From Frigidibacter sp. (GTDB lineage Bacteria; Pseudomonadota; Alphaproteobacteria; Rhodobacterales; Rhodobacteraceae), in contig NZ_JAUYTT010000008.1 of NCBI RefSeq assembly GCF_030695035.1, positions 186,001-250,000 on the forward strand: 64,000 nt of DNA, given 5' to 3'. The translations under genes and the position numbers were made by a program. The number at the start of each line of letters is the position of its first letter. Position 1 is the stretch's first letter. The notes under the pieces were generated by a model. The model was not told the DNA's origin. It was given only the letters and a program-made list of their open reading frames with translations, and searched no databases. Shown one piece after another: positions 16,862 to 27,037 of the stretch.

Positions 16862-16909
16862 TTCGCAAATTTGCAATTTGCGTAGTGAATGCTGCCAATG
16901 CTTTGCAAA
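16862..16909 (+). promoter_or_regulatory. PccR-like TTTGCAAA operator region upstream of pccB
   Basis: CGCAAATT (16864-16871), TGC, AATTTGCG (16875-16882) is a perfect inverted repeat, and a separate palindrome TTTGCAAA lies at 16902-16909. I recall the PccR motif of Rhodobacter sphaeroides as TTTGCAAA-X4-TTTGCAAA upstream of pccB. The blocks here are of that type but the spacing differs. A further repeat GCCATGC/GCATGGC (16964-16983) lies just before the gene. Confidence 0.55.
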
Positions 16910-17002
16910 TTTTCTGGAAACCGCTTTGTGCGGCGCGGGTGCGCGTATAGGGTGCCCGAAATCGCCATGCGTGCAAGCATGGCAACCATCGCCCGGGGGG
17001 AC

Positions 17003-18538
17003 ATGATGAAAGACATCCTGCAACAGCTGGAAGACCGCCGCGCCGACGCCCGTCTGGGCGGGGGCCAGCGCCGGATCGACGCGCAGCACGCCAAGGGCAA
17101 GCTGACCGCGCGCGAGCGGATCGAGCTGCTGCTGGACGAGGGCTCGTTCGAAGAGTTCGACATGTTCGTGCGCCACCGCTGCACCGATTTCGGGATGGAA
17201 CAGGATCGGCCCGCAGGCGATGGCGTGGTGACCGGCTGGGGCACGATCAATGGCCGCATGGTCTATGTGTTCAGTCAGGATTTCACGGTGTTCGGCGGGT
17301 CGCTGTCGGAAACCCACGCCCAGAAGATCTGCAAGATCATGGACATGGCGATGCAGAACGGCGCGCCGGTGATCGGGATCAACGATAGCGGCGGGGCGCG
17401 GATCCAGGAGGGTGTGGCCAGCCTTGCGGGCTATGCCGACGTGTTCCAGCGCAACATCATGGCCTCGGGCGTGGTGCCGCAGATTTCGCTCATCATGGGG
17501 CCCTGTGCGGGCGGCGCGGTCTATTCCCCGGCGATGACCGACTTCATCTTCATGGTGAAGGACACGTCCTACATGTTCGTGACCGGCCCCGACGTGGTGA
17601 AGACGGTGACGAACGAGATCGTCACCGCCGAGGAACTGGGCGGGGCGTCGACGCACACCAAGAAATCCTCGGTCGCCGATGGCGCGTTTGAAAATGACGT
17701 GGAGGCGCTGGCCGAGGTGCGGCGGCTGTTCGACTTCCTGCCGCTGAACAACCGCGAGAAGGCCCCGGTGCGCCCATTCTTCGACGAGCCGGGGCGGATC
17801 GAGGACAGCCTTGATACGCTGATCCCCGACAACCCGAACCAGCCCTATGACATGCGCGAGCTGATCCTGAAGACCGCGGATGAGGGCGATTTCTACGAGA
17901 TCCAGAAGGATTTCGCCGGAAACATCATCACCGGCTTCATCCGCATCGAGGGGCAGACGGTCGGCGTGGTGGCGAACCAGCCGATGGTGTTGGCCGGGTG
18001 CCTGGATATCGATAGCAGCCGCAAGGCCGCGCGGTTTGTGCGCTTCTGCGATGCGTTCGAGGTGCCGATCCTGACCTTCGTCGATGTGCCGGGCTTCCTG
18101 CCGGGCACGGGGCAGGAATATGGCGGCGTCATCAAGCACGGGGCCAAGCTGCTGTTCGCCTATGGTGAGGCGACGGTGCCGAAGGTCACGGTCATCACCC
18201 GCAAGGCCTATGGCGGGGCCTATGACGTGATGGCCTCCAAGCATCTGCGCGGCGATTTCAACTATGCTTGGCCCACGGCCGAGATTGCGGTGATGGGCGC
18301 CAAGGGCGCGGTCGAGATCCTGTATCGCAGCGAATTGGGGGAACCGGAGAAGATCGCGGCGCGGGTGAAGGATTACGAGGACCGTTTCGCCAACCCGTTC
18401 GTGGCGGCCGAGAAGGGCTTCATCGACGAGGTGATCCAGCCGCGGTCGACCCGCAAGCGCGTGGCGCGGGCCTTTGCCAGCCTGCGCAGCAAGAAGCTGA
18501 CCAACCCGTGGAAAAAGCACGACAACATTCCGCTGTAA
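17003..18538 (+). CDS. pccB: Propionyl-CoA carboxylase beta subunit (carboxyltransferase)
   Basis: A 511-residue carboxyltransferase, the usual PccB length, that transfers the carboxyl group from biotin to propionyl-CoA, giving methylmalonyl-CoA. Landmarks: [19 protein letters not shown] at the start, the oxyanion/CoA glycine loops [13 protein letters not shown] and [16 protein letters not shown], and the second-half [17 protein letters not shown] and [14 protein letters not shown]. The start pair ATGATG at 17003/17006 follows a G-rich ribosome site. The longer frame to 16889 would run through the operator region. The biotin-bearing alpha subunit is 2.3 kb downstream on the same strand. Confidence 0.97.
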   Translation: MMKDILQQLEDRRADARLGGGQRRIDAQHAKGKLTARERIELLLDEGSFEEFDMFVRHRCTDFGMEQDRPAGDGVVTGWGTINGRMVYVFSQDFTVFGGSLSETHAQKICKIMDMAMQNGAPVIGINDSGGARIQEGVASLAGYADVFQRNIMASGVVPQISLIMGPCAGGAVYSPAMTDFIFMVKDTSYMFVTGPDVVKTVTNEIVTAEELGGASTHTKKSSVADGAFENDVEALAEVRRLFDFLPLNNREKAPVRPFFDEPGRIEDSLDTLIPDNPNQPYDMRELILKTADEGDFYEIQKDFAGNIITGFIRIEGQTVGVVANQPMVLAGCLDIDSSRKAARFVRFCDAFEVPILTFVDVPGFLPGTGQEYGGVIKHGAKLLFAYGEATVPKVTVITRKAYGGAYDVMASKHLRGDFNYAWPTAEIAVMGAKGAVEILYRSELGEPEKIAARVKDYEDRFANPFVAAEKGFIDEVIQPRSTRKRVARAFASLRSKKLTNPWKKHDNIPL

Positions 18539-18549
18539 GGGGGTAGGGC

Positions 18550-18948
18550 GTGCGGCCAGAGATTGTTCGGTGGATCGTCATGGGCATTGTGATGCTGGCC
18601 AGTGCCGCTGCGGCGGCAGAGGAGATCGTCACGCCCTCGGGCATGGCGGTCACCTGGATGGAGACAGTGCATGGCGCGCCGGGGCCGGAGGGCCTCACGG
18701 CGCGGTTCCGGTTCCTGGCCCCTGCGATTTCCGGCGATGTGGCGTTCGAGACGGCGGCCGAGGACATGATCTGGCTCTGCGAGACCTTCGCGCTGCCCCG
18801 GCTTTCCGACATCGGGCCGCAACCCTCGCAGGTGGTGATATCGCTGGCCGACCGGGACATCCCTTTCGGGCAGACGGACCTGGAGGCGGTGCAATTCTTC
18901 GAAGCCTACCGCCCGGCGGGCGATGTCTGCGAATGGGAGATGTTCTGA
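18550..18948 (+). CDS. Secreted DUF6497-type protein
   Basis: A 132-residue protein starting at GTG 11 bases after pccB. The start IVRWIVMGIVMLASAAAAAEE is a signal peptide. The mature part of about 108 residues has two cysteines (in MIWLCETFAL and GDVCEWEMF) that could form a disulfide. I recognise it as the small family (DUF6497) found beside pccB in Rhodobacteraceae; this is from memory and no function is known. The acidic, W/F-containing end is characteristic. Its linkage with pccB suggests co-transcription. Confidence 0.75.
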   Translation: MRPEIVRWIVMGIVMLASAAAAAEEIVTPSGMAVTWMETVHGAPGPEGLTARFRFLAPAISGDVAFETAAEDMIWLCETFALPRLSDIGPQPSQVVISLADRDIPFGQTDLEAVQFFEAYRPAGDVCEWEMF

Positions 18949-19156
18949 TGCACGCCTTGCCGTCCGTCCCGTTCCGCTGCGCCGCGGCACATGAGTCTTC
19001 GCGGCCACATTCCGCCATTTTGCTGGCGACGGGCTGTCCCTGCGCCCCGGTATCCGGTAGAATGAACGCTGGTCAGTCTCAAGTGACCTGTATCGCGGAA
19101 ATGAGGCAGGCGGGGGAGTGTGAGGCCCCCTCCATAACAAAAAACAGGAGAATATC

Positions 19157-19288
19157 ATGTCGAAAAAAGCTTTGCTCGCGGTCGCCCTCGTGGCGTTCGT
19201 GGCTGCCTGCGCCAAGAAAGAAGAAGTCGTGTATGTCGATCAGCCGATGGTTTCGGCCGAGCCTGTCTACACCGGCAAATACAAGTAA
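19157..19288 (+). CDS. 43-residue putative lipoprotein
   Basis: A very small gene with AGGAG six bases before its ATG. The product starts MSKKALLAVALVAF, a lipoprotein signal, with a lipobox ending at Cys18 (VAAC). The mature peptide has about 26 residues, starting CAKKEEVVYVDQ, with alternating lysine/glutamate and two tyrosines near the end. It would be anchored in a membrane leaflet. It lies in the pccB-pccA interval with similar small genes, and a perfect 10-base stem-loop follows it. Function unknown; the strong ribosome site and lipobox support a real gene. Confidence 0.75.
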   Translation: MSKKALLAVALVAFVAACAKKEEVVYVDQPMVSAEPVYTGKYK

Positions 19289-19300
19289 CGATCCCGGGCT

Positions 19301-19325
19301 GGCCGCCGTCCGGGTGACGGCGGCC
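19301..19325 (+). terminator. Perfect stem-loop after the 43-residue lipoprotein gene
   Basis: GGCCGCCGTC (19301-19310), a five-base loop CGGGT, and GACGGCGGCC (19316-19325) pair without mismatch. There is no T-run, so it may stabilise the upstream mRNA end rather than terminate by itself. Confidence 0.5.
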
Positions 19326-19384
19326 GCCCAATCGGTCGCTCCCGCGCCCGCCGGCCACAGCCGAGCAAATGCGGAGAGCATCCC

Positions 19385-19795
19385 ATGCTGAAACATCGCG
19401 GCTTTCCTGGCCGTCTTCCCAGCACCGACTTCCAGTTCGTCATTCGCCGGGCCGTCAAGAAGAAGGGCCCGACCAAGATCATCCGGCGCGAGCGATTCCG
19501 CGACCGCAGCCCTGCCGACCGCAAGGCCGATGCCGGCTTCATGGCCGCACTCTGGGCCCATTTCGGCGAAGAGCCGTTCGAGCGGGGCAATCTTGATGCC
19601 GGCCGCCTGTCCTGGCTGTTCGGGCGCGAGGTGGTGCCGGCCGAGGACCCGTTCGACCCCTCCAGCTATGAAGCGCTGCTGAAGATCAACCTCAAGATCG
19701 CGCAGGCGTCCTTCCCGCAGGTCTTTGCCGCGGATGCCGAAGATTTCGGCTTCGAGGAAGACGACGATTACGACGACATGGACGAGGACGAATAA
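19385..19795 (+). CDS. Conserved hypothetical protein with basic N-terminus and acidic tail
   Basis: A 136-residue cytosolic protein. Residues about 20-47 are strongly basic (RRAVKKKGPTKIIRRERFRD); the middle is helical with W/F residues (AALWAHFGEEPFERG, LSWLFGREVV); the last 20 residues are almost all D and E. This charge split suggests binding to nucleic acid or a basic partner. I do not recognise a named family. It sits in the pccB-pccA interval, 96 bases after the small lipoprotein gene. Codon use matches its neighbours, so I consider it real. Confidence 0.7.
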   Translation: MLKHRGFPGRLPSTDFQFVIRRAVKKKGPTKIIRRERFRDRSPADRKADAGFMAALWAHFGEEPFERGNLDAGRLSWLFGREVVPAEDPFDPSSYEALLKINLKIAQASFPQVFAADAEDFGFEEDDDYDDMDEDE

Positions 19796-19825
19796 GCGTG
19801 TTTGCGCCGTGCCCCACAGCCCTTT

Positions 19826-19860
19826 GGCACCATCCCGCGCATGACGCGGGCCTGGGTGCC
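19826..19860 (+). terminator. Nested stem-loop downstream of the acidic-tail gene
   Basis: GGCACC (19826-19831) pairs with GGTGCC (19855-19860), and inside it CCCGCG (19834-19839) pairs with CGCGGG (19845-19850) around a five-base loop. No T-run follows. It is likely a 3'-end structure of the gene ending at 19795. Confidence 0.4.
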
Positions 19861-20064
19861 GTGGCGGTTGATCGGGCAGGGCGCGCGCGGCATGCTTTGG
19901 ATGTGGCGCCTGTCTCCAGCCAGGTGGGCGCCCAGGTTCGTTGCAACCGTTACCCTTCCCCTGACTGTCGGCCTGATCCCCTGTGGATCGGGCCGCTCTT
20001 TTCGGTCGGGGTGCAGAATTTTCGGCGGCTCCCTGCCTATGTGCCGCGTTCACGCGAAATTCGC

Positions 20065-20092
20065 TTTCCGGGCGCGGCGGATGCGGTAGAAT
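20065..20092 (+). promoter_or_regulatory. Candidate promoter for glycine-zipper lipoprotein 1
   Basis: TTTCCG (20065-20070), 16 bases, TAGAAT (20087-20092). The -10 box is good and the -35 mediocre. The same CGGTAGAATG string occurs near 19060, ahead of the 43-residue lipoprotein gene, suggesting these small genes each have their own promoter. Confidence 0.35.
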
Positions 20093-20129
20093 GTTGCAAC
20101 ATAACAACCCGTTCTGGAGGCGGAGCAAC

Positions 20130-20339
20130 ATGCGCAATTCGAAATTCATTCTTGCTGCAATTGGTCTGTCGGCGCTCGCCGGCTGCATGCAAACCGATGG
20201 CAGCCGGGCGCTCGCCGGGGCTGCTGCGGGCGCGGTCATTGCTGACGCGACCGACAATAACGTGCTCACCGGTGCGGCCCTCGGCGCTGGCGCCGGCGCG
20301 CTGTGTGACGACGCCGGCATCTGCCGCCGCGCTTACTGA
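20130..20339 (+). CDS. Glycine-zipper lipoprotein 1 (69 residues)
   Basis: GGAGG precedes the ATG. The product begins MRNSKFILAAIGLSALAGC, a lipoprotein signal with lipobox LAGC at Cys19. The mature part is a glycine/alanine-rich zipper (RALAGAAAGAVIADATDN, then LTGAALGAGAGALCDD) ending CDDAGICRRAY with two cysteines. Glycine-zipper lipoproteins insert in or cross the outer membrane. It is clearly paralogous to the gene at 20532: same lipoprotein signal, same zipper and the shared AGALCDD motif near the end. Confidence 0.8.
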   Translation: MRNSKFILAAIGLSALAGCMQTDGSRALAGAAAGAVIADATDNNVLTGAALGAGAGALCDDAGICRRAY

Positions 20340-20407
20340 TCCTGCACGCGATCATACCGCCCCTGCTGCGCGTTTCGGCGCGGTAACGGGCGGACAGGCC
20401 CTTTGCA

Positions 20408-20447
20408 GAACCGCTGCGCCTCCGGGGCGTGGCGGTTCTTGCCGTTT
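20408..20447 (+). terminator. Terminator-like stem-loop between the lipoprotein paralogues
   Basis: GAACCGCTGCGCC (20408-20420), loop TCCGG, and GGCGTGGCGGTTC (20426-20438) form a 13-pair stem with two G-T wobbles, followed by a T-containing stretch (TTGCCGTTT). It probably ends the transcript of lipoprotein 1. Confidence 0.6.
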
Positions 20448-20531
20448 CGGGGCGTGCCGAGCGGGGAACCATGCCCCGGCTGCAGGGGTTGGGCCTGCGA
20501 AAGCCATTTCCCTGACTGGAGGACATTCCAC

Positions 20532-20735
20532 ATGCAAAGCACACGTATCCGCCTTACCGGCGCTGTTCTGGCCCTCGGCCTTGTCGCGGCCTGCGGCAGC
20601 AATGACCTTGAACGCGGCGCGGTCGGCGCCTCCATCGGCGGTGTCGGCGCAGCCCTCACCGGCGGCTCTGCCGTGCAGGGCGCGGTCATCGGCGGCGCCG
20701 CGGGCGCGCTCTGCGACGACGTCAACCTCTGCTGA
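20532..20735 (+). CDS. Glycine-zipper lipoprotein 2 (67 residues)
   Basis: GGAGGA precedes the ATG by eight bases. The signal ends in lipobox VAAC (Cys21). The mature part (AVGASIGGVGAALTGG, VQGAVIGGAAGALCDD) is a glycine zipper ending CDDVNLC. It duplicates lipoprotein 1 (20130-20339) in architecture and shares its AGALCDD end. The tandem pair with separate hairpins suggests an old local duplication. Function unknown; an outer-membrane or surface role is inferred from the class. pccA follows 129 bases downstream. Confidence 0.8.
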   Translation: MQSTRIRLTGAVLALGLVAACGSNDLERGAVGASIGGVGAALTGGSAVQGAVIGGAAGALCDDVNLC

Positions 20736-20864
20736 TCTGCGGCGCCTGATCGGCGCCAGTTCAGTTCGCGACCAGTTTCAGGCTGCCGGGGCATCGCGCC
20801 CCGGCGGCCTTTTTCATGCCTGCGCCCTGCCGGGCGGCAGCAACGTCACCGCACGGGGAGTGCC

Positions 20865-22865
20865 ATGTTCAAGAAGATCCTGATCGCCAACCGGGGCGAG
20901 ATTGCCTGCCGCGTCATCAAGACTGCCCGCAAGATGGGTATCAAGACGGTTGCCGTCTATTCGGATGCAGACCGCAATGCGCTGCATGTGAAGATGGCGG
21001 ATGAGGCGGTGCATATCGGGGCCTCGCCGGCGGCGCAGTCCTATATCGTGATCGACAAGATCATGGACGCCGTGCGCCAGACGGGCGCCGAGGCGGTGCA
21101 TCCGGGATACGGGTTCCTGAGCGAGAACATGAACTTCGCCGCGGCGCTGGAGAGGGAGGGCGTGGTGTTCATCGGCCCGCCGTCGCCAGCGATCGAGGCG
21201 ATGGGCGACAAGATCACCTCGAAGAAGCTGGCGCAGGAGGCGGGGGTGTCGACCGTGCCGGGCTATATGGGCCTGATCGCGGATGGCGACGAGGCGGTGA
21301 AGATCTCGGGCCAGATCGGCTACCCGGTGATGATCAAGGCCTCGGCGGGCGGCGGCGGCAAGGGGATGCGCATCGCCTGGAGCGAGGGTGAGGTCAAGGA
21401 AGGCTTCGAGTCGTCCAAGAACGAGGCGGCGGCGAGCTTTGGCGACGACCGGATCTTCATCGAGAAATTCGTCACCCAGCCGCGGCATATCGAGATTCAG
21501 GTGCTGGCCGACCAGCATGGCAACTGCGTCTACCTGCATGAGCGGGAGTGCTCCATCCAGCGCCGGAACCAGAAGGTCATCGAAGAGGCGCCGTCGCCGT
21601 TCCTGGACGAGGCGACCCGCAAGGCGATGGGCGAGCAGGCCTGCGCGCTGGCCAAGGCGGTGGGCTATACCAGCGCCGGGACGGTGGAGTTCATCGTCGA
21701 CGGGGCGCGGAATTTCTACTTCCTCGAGATGAACACCCGTCTGCAGGTGGAGCATCCGGTGACGGAGTTGATCACCGGCGTCGATCTGGTGGAGCAGATG
21801 ATCCGCGTCGCCGCGGGCGAGCCGCTGCCCTTCGCGCAGGAGGATCTCAAGATCAACGGCTGGGCGATGGAAAGCCGGCTTTACGCCGAGGATCCCTATC
21901 GCAACTTCCTGCCCTCGATCGGGCGGCTGACCCGCTATCGCCCGCCGGTGGAAAGCAGCACGCCGCAGGCGGTGGTGCGCAACGATACTGGCGTCTTCGA
22001 GGGCGGCGAGATCAGCATGTATTACGACCCGATGATCGCCAAGCTGTGTACCTGGGCACCAACGCGGATCGGCGCCATCGAGGAGATGCGGCTGGCGCTG
22101 GACACGTTCGAGGTGGAGGGGATCGGGCACAACCTGCCCTTCGTGGGCGCAGTGATGGACCACCCGCGCTTCGTGTCGGGCGATATCACCACGGCCTTCA
22201 TCGCCGAGGAATACCCCGACGGCTTTCAGGGCGCGACACTGACGACGGGCACCCTGCGCCGCGTGGCCGCCGCCGCCGCCGCGATGCACCGGGTGGCCGA
22301 GATCCGGCGCACCCGCATCTCTGGCCGGCTTGGCAACCATGAGCGCCATGTCGGCGACGATTGGGTGGTGGCGCTGCAGGGCGAGGCCTATGCAATGACC
22401 ATCGCCGCCGACCATGAGGGCGCGACGGTCAAGTTCGAGGATGGCAGCAGCCACCGCGTCACTTCGGATTGGGTGCCGGGGCAGAGCCTCGCGCGGCTGG
22501 ATGTCGACGGCACGCCGCTGGTGCTGAAGGTCGGCAAGATCCCGCAGGGCTTCCGGCTGCGGCTGCGCGGCGCCGACCTGAAGGTGCATGTGCGCAGCCC
22601 GCGACAGGCGGAGCTTGCGGCGCTGATGCCCGAGAAGATGCCGCCCGACACCTCGAAATTCCTGCTCTGCCCGATGCCGGGGCTGATCGTGAAGATCAAC
22701 GTCGCCGAGGGTGACGAGGTGCAGGAGGGGCAGGCGCTGGCCACGGTCGAGGCCATGAAGATGGAGAACATCCTGCGCGCCGAACGCAAGGGCATTGTCA
22801 AGAAAGTCGCCGCCGCGCCGGGCGCGAGCCTGCGGGTGGACGAAGTCATCATGGAGTTCGAATAA
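20865..22865 (+). CDS. pccA: Propionyl-CoA carboxylase alpha subunit (biotin carboxylase + carrier)
   Basis: A 666-residue subunit: biotin carboxylase N-domain (KKILIANRGEIACRVIKTA), ATP-grasp with the glycine loop KASAGGGGKGMR, C-domain with EMNTRLQVEHPVTE, the BT linker domain, and a C-terminal biotinyl domain with EAMKMEN (biotin on Lys632). It carboxylates biotin with bicarbonate and ATP for PccB. GGGGAG precedes the ATG. The pccB-small genes-pccA-mutase order is the Rhodobacteraceae arrangement. Confidence 0.97.
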   Translation: MFKKILIANRGEIACRVIKTARKMGIKTVAVYSDADRNALHVKMADEAVHIGASPAAQSYIVIDKIMDAVRQTGAEAVHPGYGFLSENMNFAAALEREGVVFIGPPSPAIEAMGDKITSKKLAQEAGVSTVPGYMGLIADGDEAVKISGQIGYPVMIKASAGGGGKGMRIAWSEGEVKEGFESSKNEAAASFGDDRIFIEKFVTQPRHIEIQVLADQHGNCVYLHERECSIQRRNQKVIEEAPSPFLDEATRKAMGEQACALAKAVGYTSAGTVEFIVDGARNFYFLEMNTRLQVEHPVTELITGVDLVEQMIRVAAGEPLPFAQEDLKINGWAMESRLYAEDPYRNFLPSIGRLTRYRPPVESSTPQAVVRNDTGVFEGGEISMYYDPMIAKLCTWAPTRIGAIEEMRLALDTFEVEGIGHNLPFVGAVMDHPRFVSGDITTAFIAEEYPDGFQGATLTTGTLRRVAAAAAAMHRVAEIRRTRISGRLGNHERHVGDDWVVALQGEAYAMTIAADHEGATVKFEDGSSHRVTSDWVPGQSLARLDVDGTPLVLKVGKIPQGFRLRLRGADLKVHVRSPRQAELAALMPEKMPPDTSKFLLCPMPGLIVKINVAEGDEVQEGQALATVEAMKMENILRAERKGIVKKVAAAPGASLRVDEVIMEFE

Positions 22866-22907
22866 GCCATGCGGGTTGGCCGGTGCAGCAGGGGGAGTGG
22901 CGCGCGC

Positions 22908-23462
22908 CTAGGGCGTCAGCCGGCGCGTGCGCAGTTCCTCTTGCCGCAGCGGCATCTTGTCGATGGCGCGGCTGATCTCGCGCACGGTCCAGGGGAAGGG
23001 CTTGCGCTGTGCGATCTGGCCGTCCTTGTCCATCAGCACCAGCATGAAGCCGCGGGGGCGAAGCTGTTGGCGCAGCTCGGTCTTGGCCTCGGGGTCGGTG
23101 TCGAAGATCACGACGACGTCGCGCATCGCCAGCTCGTCCGGCAGGGCGGCCAGCATCTGCATCTGGTCGGCGAAGGCCGGGTTGTCGGGGCTGTCGGCGA
23201 AGACCAGCACCAGCCGCTTTTGCCAGCGGAAGTCATCGACGCTCAGCCCTTCGGCTGGCAGTGGGGCGAGGTCGTCCTCGGCGGCGGCAGGCTCCTCTGT
23301 GGGCGCTTCTGTCGCAGGCTCGGCAGCCGGATCGGCGGGCGCTGCGGTGCCATCCGCGGCAATCATGCCGGCGCGGGGCGCGGGAATCTGGTCCTGCGCG
23401 GCGGCCGGAAGGGCCAGCAGCGCAAGGGCGAAGGCGGCAAGCGGTGCGAGATAAAGGGTCAT
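22908..23462 (-). CDS. Secreted DUF4174 domain protein
   Basis: A 184-residue protein on the opposite strand to its neighbours. AGGAGG precedes the chosen ATG at 23462, where a clean signal peptide begins (MTLYLAPLAAFALALLALPAAAQ). A low-complexity P/A/E spacer (about residues 30-65) leads to the DUF4174 domain (LSVDDFRWQKRLVLVFADS to AIDKMPLRQEEL), which has a thioredoxin-like fold without the CxxC motif. The upstream frame extension (to 23687) lacks a start signal and overlaps the mutase gene. Periplasmic; function unknown. It is convergent with pccA and divergent from the mutase. Confidence 0.85.
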   Translation of the reverse strand: MTLYLAPLAAFALALLALPAAAQDQIPAPRAGMIAADGTAAPADPAAEPATEAPTEEPAAAEDDLAPLPAEGLSVDDFRWQKRLVLVFADSPDNPAFADQMQMLAALPDELAMRDVVVIFDTDPEAKTELRQQLRPRGFMLVLMDKDGQIAQRKPFPWTVREISRAIDKMPLRQEELRTRRLTP

Positions 23463-23571
23463 CCATCCTCCTGTTCCCTTGGATATAGGGGCGCAGGGGC
23501 GTGATGGACAGGATTGAAACGCGGTTCTTGCATCTGAAGATGTTCGCAGAGCCGGGAAGAGAGGACATGTC

Positions 23572-25713
<2,142 letters not shown>

Positions 25714-25731
25714 CTGGGGCGCTGGACCGAC

Positions 25732-25768
25732 AAAGGGCGCCGCTTGATGCGGCGCCCTTTGCGTTCGT
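25732..25768 (+). terminator. Rho-independent terminator after methylmalonyl-CoA mutase
   Basis: AAAGGGCGCCGC (25732-25743), loop TTGAT, and GCGGCGCCCTTT (25749-25760) make a perfect 12-pair stem followed by GCGTTCGT. The A-rich left base makes it usable in both directions. Confidence 0.85.
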
Positions 25769-25895
25769 GCAGGTCTCAGGGGAGGACCGGGCTTACCGCG
25801 ATGCAGCGGCTCCGGCTGTTTGGACCATCCGTGAACCTTCATGGGACTTGCGGTCGCCGATGCCGCATTTATGCTGGCGCGAAAGGGGTTTGCCG

Positions 25896-26504
25896 ATGCT
25901 CGAACTGGATCATCTTGCCGTGACCGCGCCCTCGCTTGAGGAGGGTGTGGCGGCTGTCGAGGCGGCGCTTGGCGTGGCGCTGGCGCCGGGTGGGCGGCAT
26001 GCGCATATGGGCACCTGGAACCGGCTCTTGTCGCTGGGGCCCGGCCTCTATCTGGAGGTGATCGCCCCCGATCCCGCCGCCCCGCGCCCGGCCTGGCCGC
26101 GCTGGTTCGGGCTCGATACCCGCGGCGCTGTGCGGCTGACCAACTGGGTGGCGCGGACGGGGGATCTGGCGGCGGCGCTCGCCTCGGCTCCGGCGGGGGC
26201 AGGGGCGGCGGTGGACCTCGACCGCGGCGATCTGCGCTGGCGGATGGGGATCCCGGCCTCTGGGTCGTTGCCCTATGACGATTGCTTCCCGGCGCTGATC
26301 CAGTGGCAGGCAGGCGGGCATCCGTCTGAGCGTCTGCCCGACGCCGGTTGCCGGTTGCGGCGGCTGGTGATCGGCCATCCGCAGGCGGCCGAGATGTCGG
26401 CGCTGCTGGCGCTGGCCGATCCGCGGCTGGTGCTGGTGGTGAACAGCGCCATTGCGATGAGTGCCGAGATTGAAACCCCTGCCGGAGTGAAAGTGCTGCA
26501 ATGA
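25896..26504 (+). CDS. VOC-superfamily (glyoxalase-like) protein
   Basis: A 202-residue protein of the glyoxalase_3 type: LELDHLAVTAPSLEEGVAAVEAALG opens the first beta-alpha-beta unit with the metal-site histidine. LGPGLYLEVIAPDP provides the second-shell glutamate, and the second module starts near LRRLVIGHPQAAEM. Such proteins are metal-dependent lyases, dioxygenases or unknowns. The ATG at 25896 has AAAGGGG before it. Its stop overlaps the next start (ATGA), so it is coupled to the GNAT gene. The specific reaction is not known. Confidence 0.8.
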   Translation: MLELDHLAVTAPSLEEGVAAVEAALGVALAPGGRHAHMGTWNRLLSLGPGLYLEVIAPDPAAPRPAWPRWFGLDTRGAVRLTNWVARTGDLAAALASAPAGAGAAVDLDRGDLRWRMGIPASGSLPYDDCFPALIQWQAGGHPSERLPDAGCRLRRLVIGHPQAAEMSALLALADPRLVLVVNSAIAMSAEIETPAGVKVLQ

Positions 26505-27037
26505 CCGCCCCCGCCGCGGAGACTGTCCGCGTTCCCGCCTCTGCCCCGATGGTGCGCCCGGCGTGCCCGGGCGACATTCCCGCGATTCTGGAGTTCTGGA
26601 ATCCCATCGTCCGCGAAACGACGGTGACCTTCGCCAGCGATGAGAAGACCGAGGCCGGCCTGCTGGCGACCTTTGCCGAGCGCCGGGCCGGCGGGCATGA
26701 GTTCTTCGTGGCCGAGGATGCGGCGGGCCGGGTGATCGGCCTTGCCACCTATGCCCAGTTCCGCGGCGGCAACGGCTATGCCCGCGCGATGGAGCACACG
26801 ATCATCCTAGCGCCCGAGGCGCGGGGGCGGGGCGCGGGGCGCGCGCTGATGGCGGCGGTGGAGCAACATGCCCGGGCGGGCGGCGCGCATTCGATGATCG
26901 CAGGCGTGTCAGCCGAGAATGACGCCGGGATCGCCTTCCATGCGGCGGTCGGCTACCCCGAGGTGGCGCGGATCCCCGAGGTTGGGTTCAAGTTCGGGCG
27001 CTGGCTGGATCTGGTGATCATGCAGAAGATGCTGTGA
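26501..27037 (+). CDS. GNAT N-acetyltransferase (phosphinothricin acetyltransferase-like)
   Basis: A 178-residue GNAT enzyme. VRPACPGDIPAILEFWNPIVRETTVTF resembles the PAT/bar and MnaT group. The acetyl-CoA-binding motif A is present as IILAPEARGRGAGRALMAAV, and GVSAENDAGIAFHAAVGY is motif B. Related enzymes acetylate methionine sulfone or phosphinothricin. Coupled by a 4-base overlap to the VOC gene. The first 17 residues precede the fold; MVRPACPG at residue 17 is another possible start. Confidence 0.85.
   Translation: MTAPAAETVRVPASAPMVRPACPGDIPAILEFWNPIVRETTVTFASDEKTEAGLLATFAERRAGGHEFFVAEDAAGRVIGLATYAQFRGGNGYARAMEHTIILAPEARGRGAGRALMAAVEQHARAGGAHSMIAGVSAENDAGIAFHAAVGYPEVARIPEVGFKFGRWLDLVIMQKML

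Larger units (their letters stand above)
19796..20129. other. 334-base gap with stem-loop and a promoter
   Basis: I see no convincing gene here; open frames lack ribosome sites and protein-like composition. A nested stem-loop lies at 19826-19860 (GGCACC and CCCGCG pairing with CGCGGG and GGTGCC). A promoter candidate and a GTTGCAAC palindrome (20093-20100) precede the next lipoprotein gene. Confidence 0.5.

Noticed and set aside
19798-20883. 361-codon plus-strand frame covering the small lipoprotein genes
   Set aside because: It runs out of frame through two well-supported lipoprotein genes with ribosome sites and lipoboxes and has no protein-like domain.
23500-23571. PccR-type site upstream of methylmalonyl-CoA mutase
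   Set aside because: CTTGCATC and TTCGCAGA resemble TTTGCAAA at five and six of eight positions but with the wrong spacing. Too weak to call.
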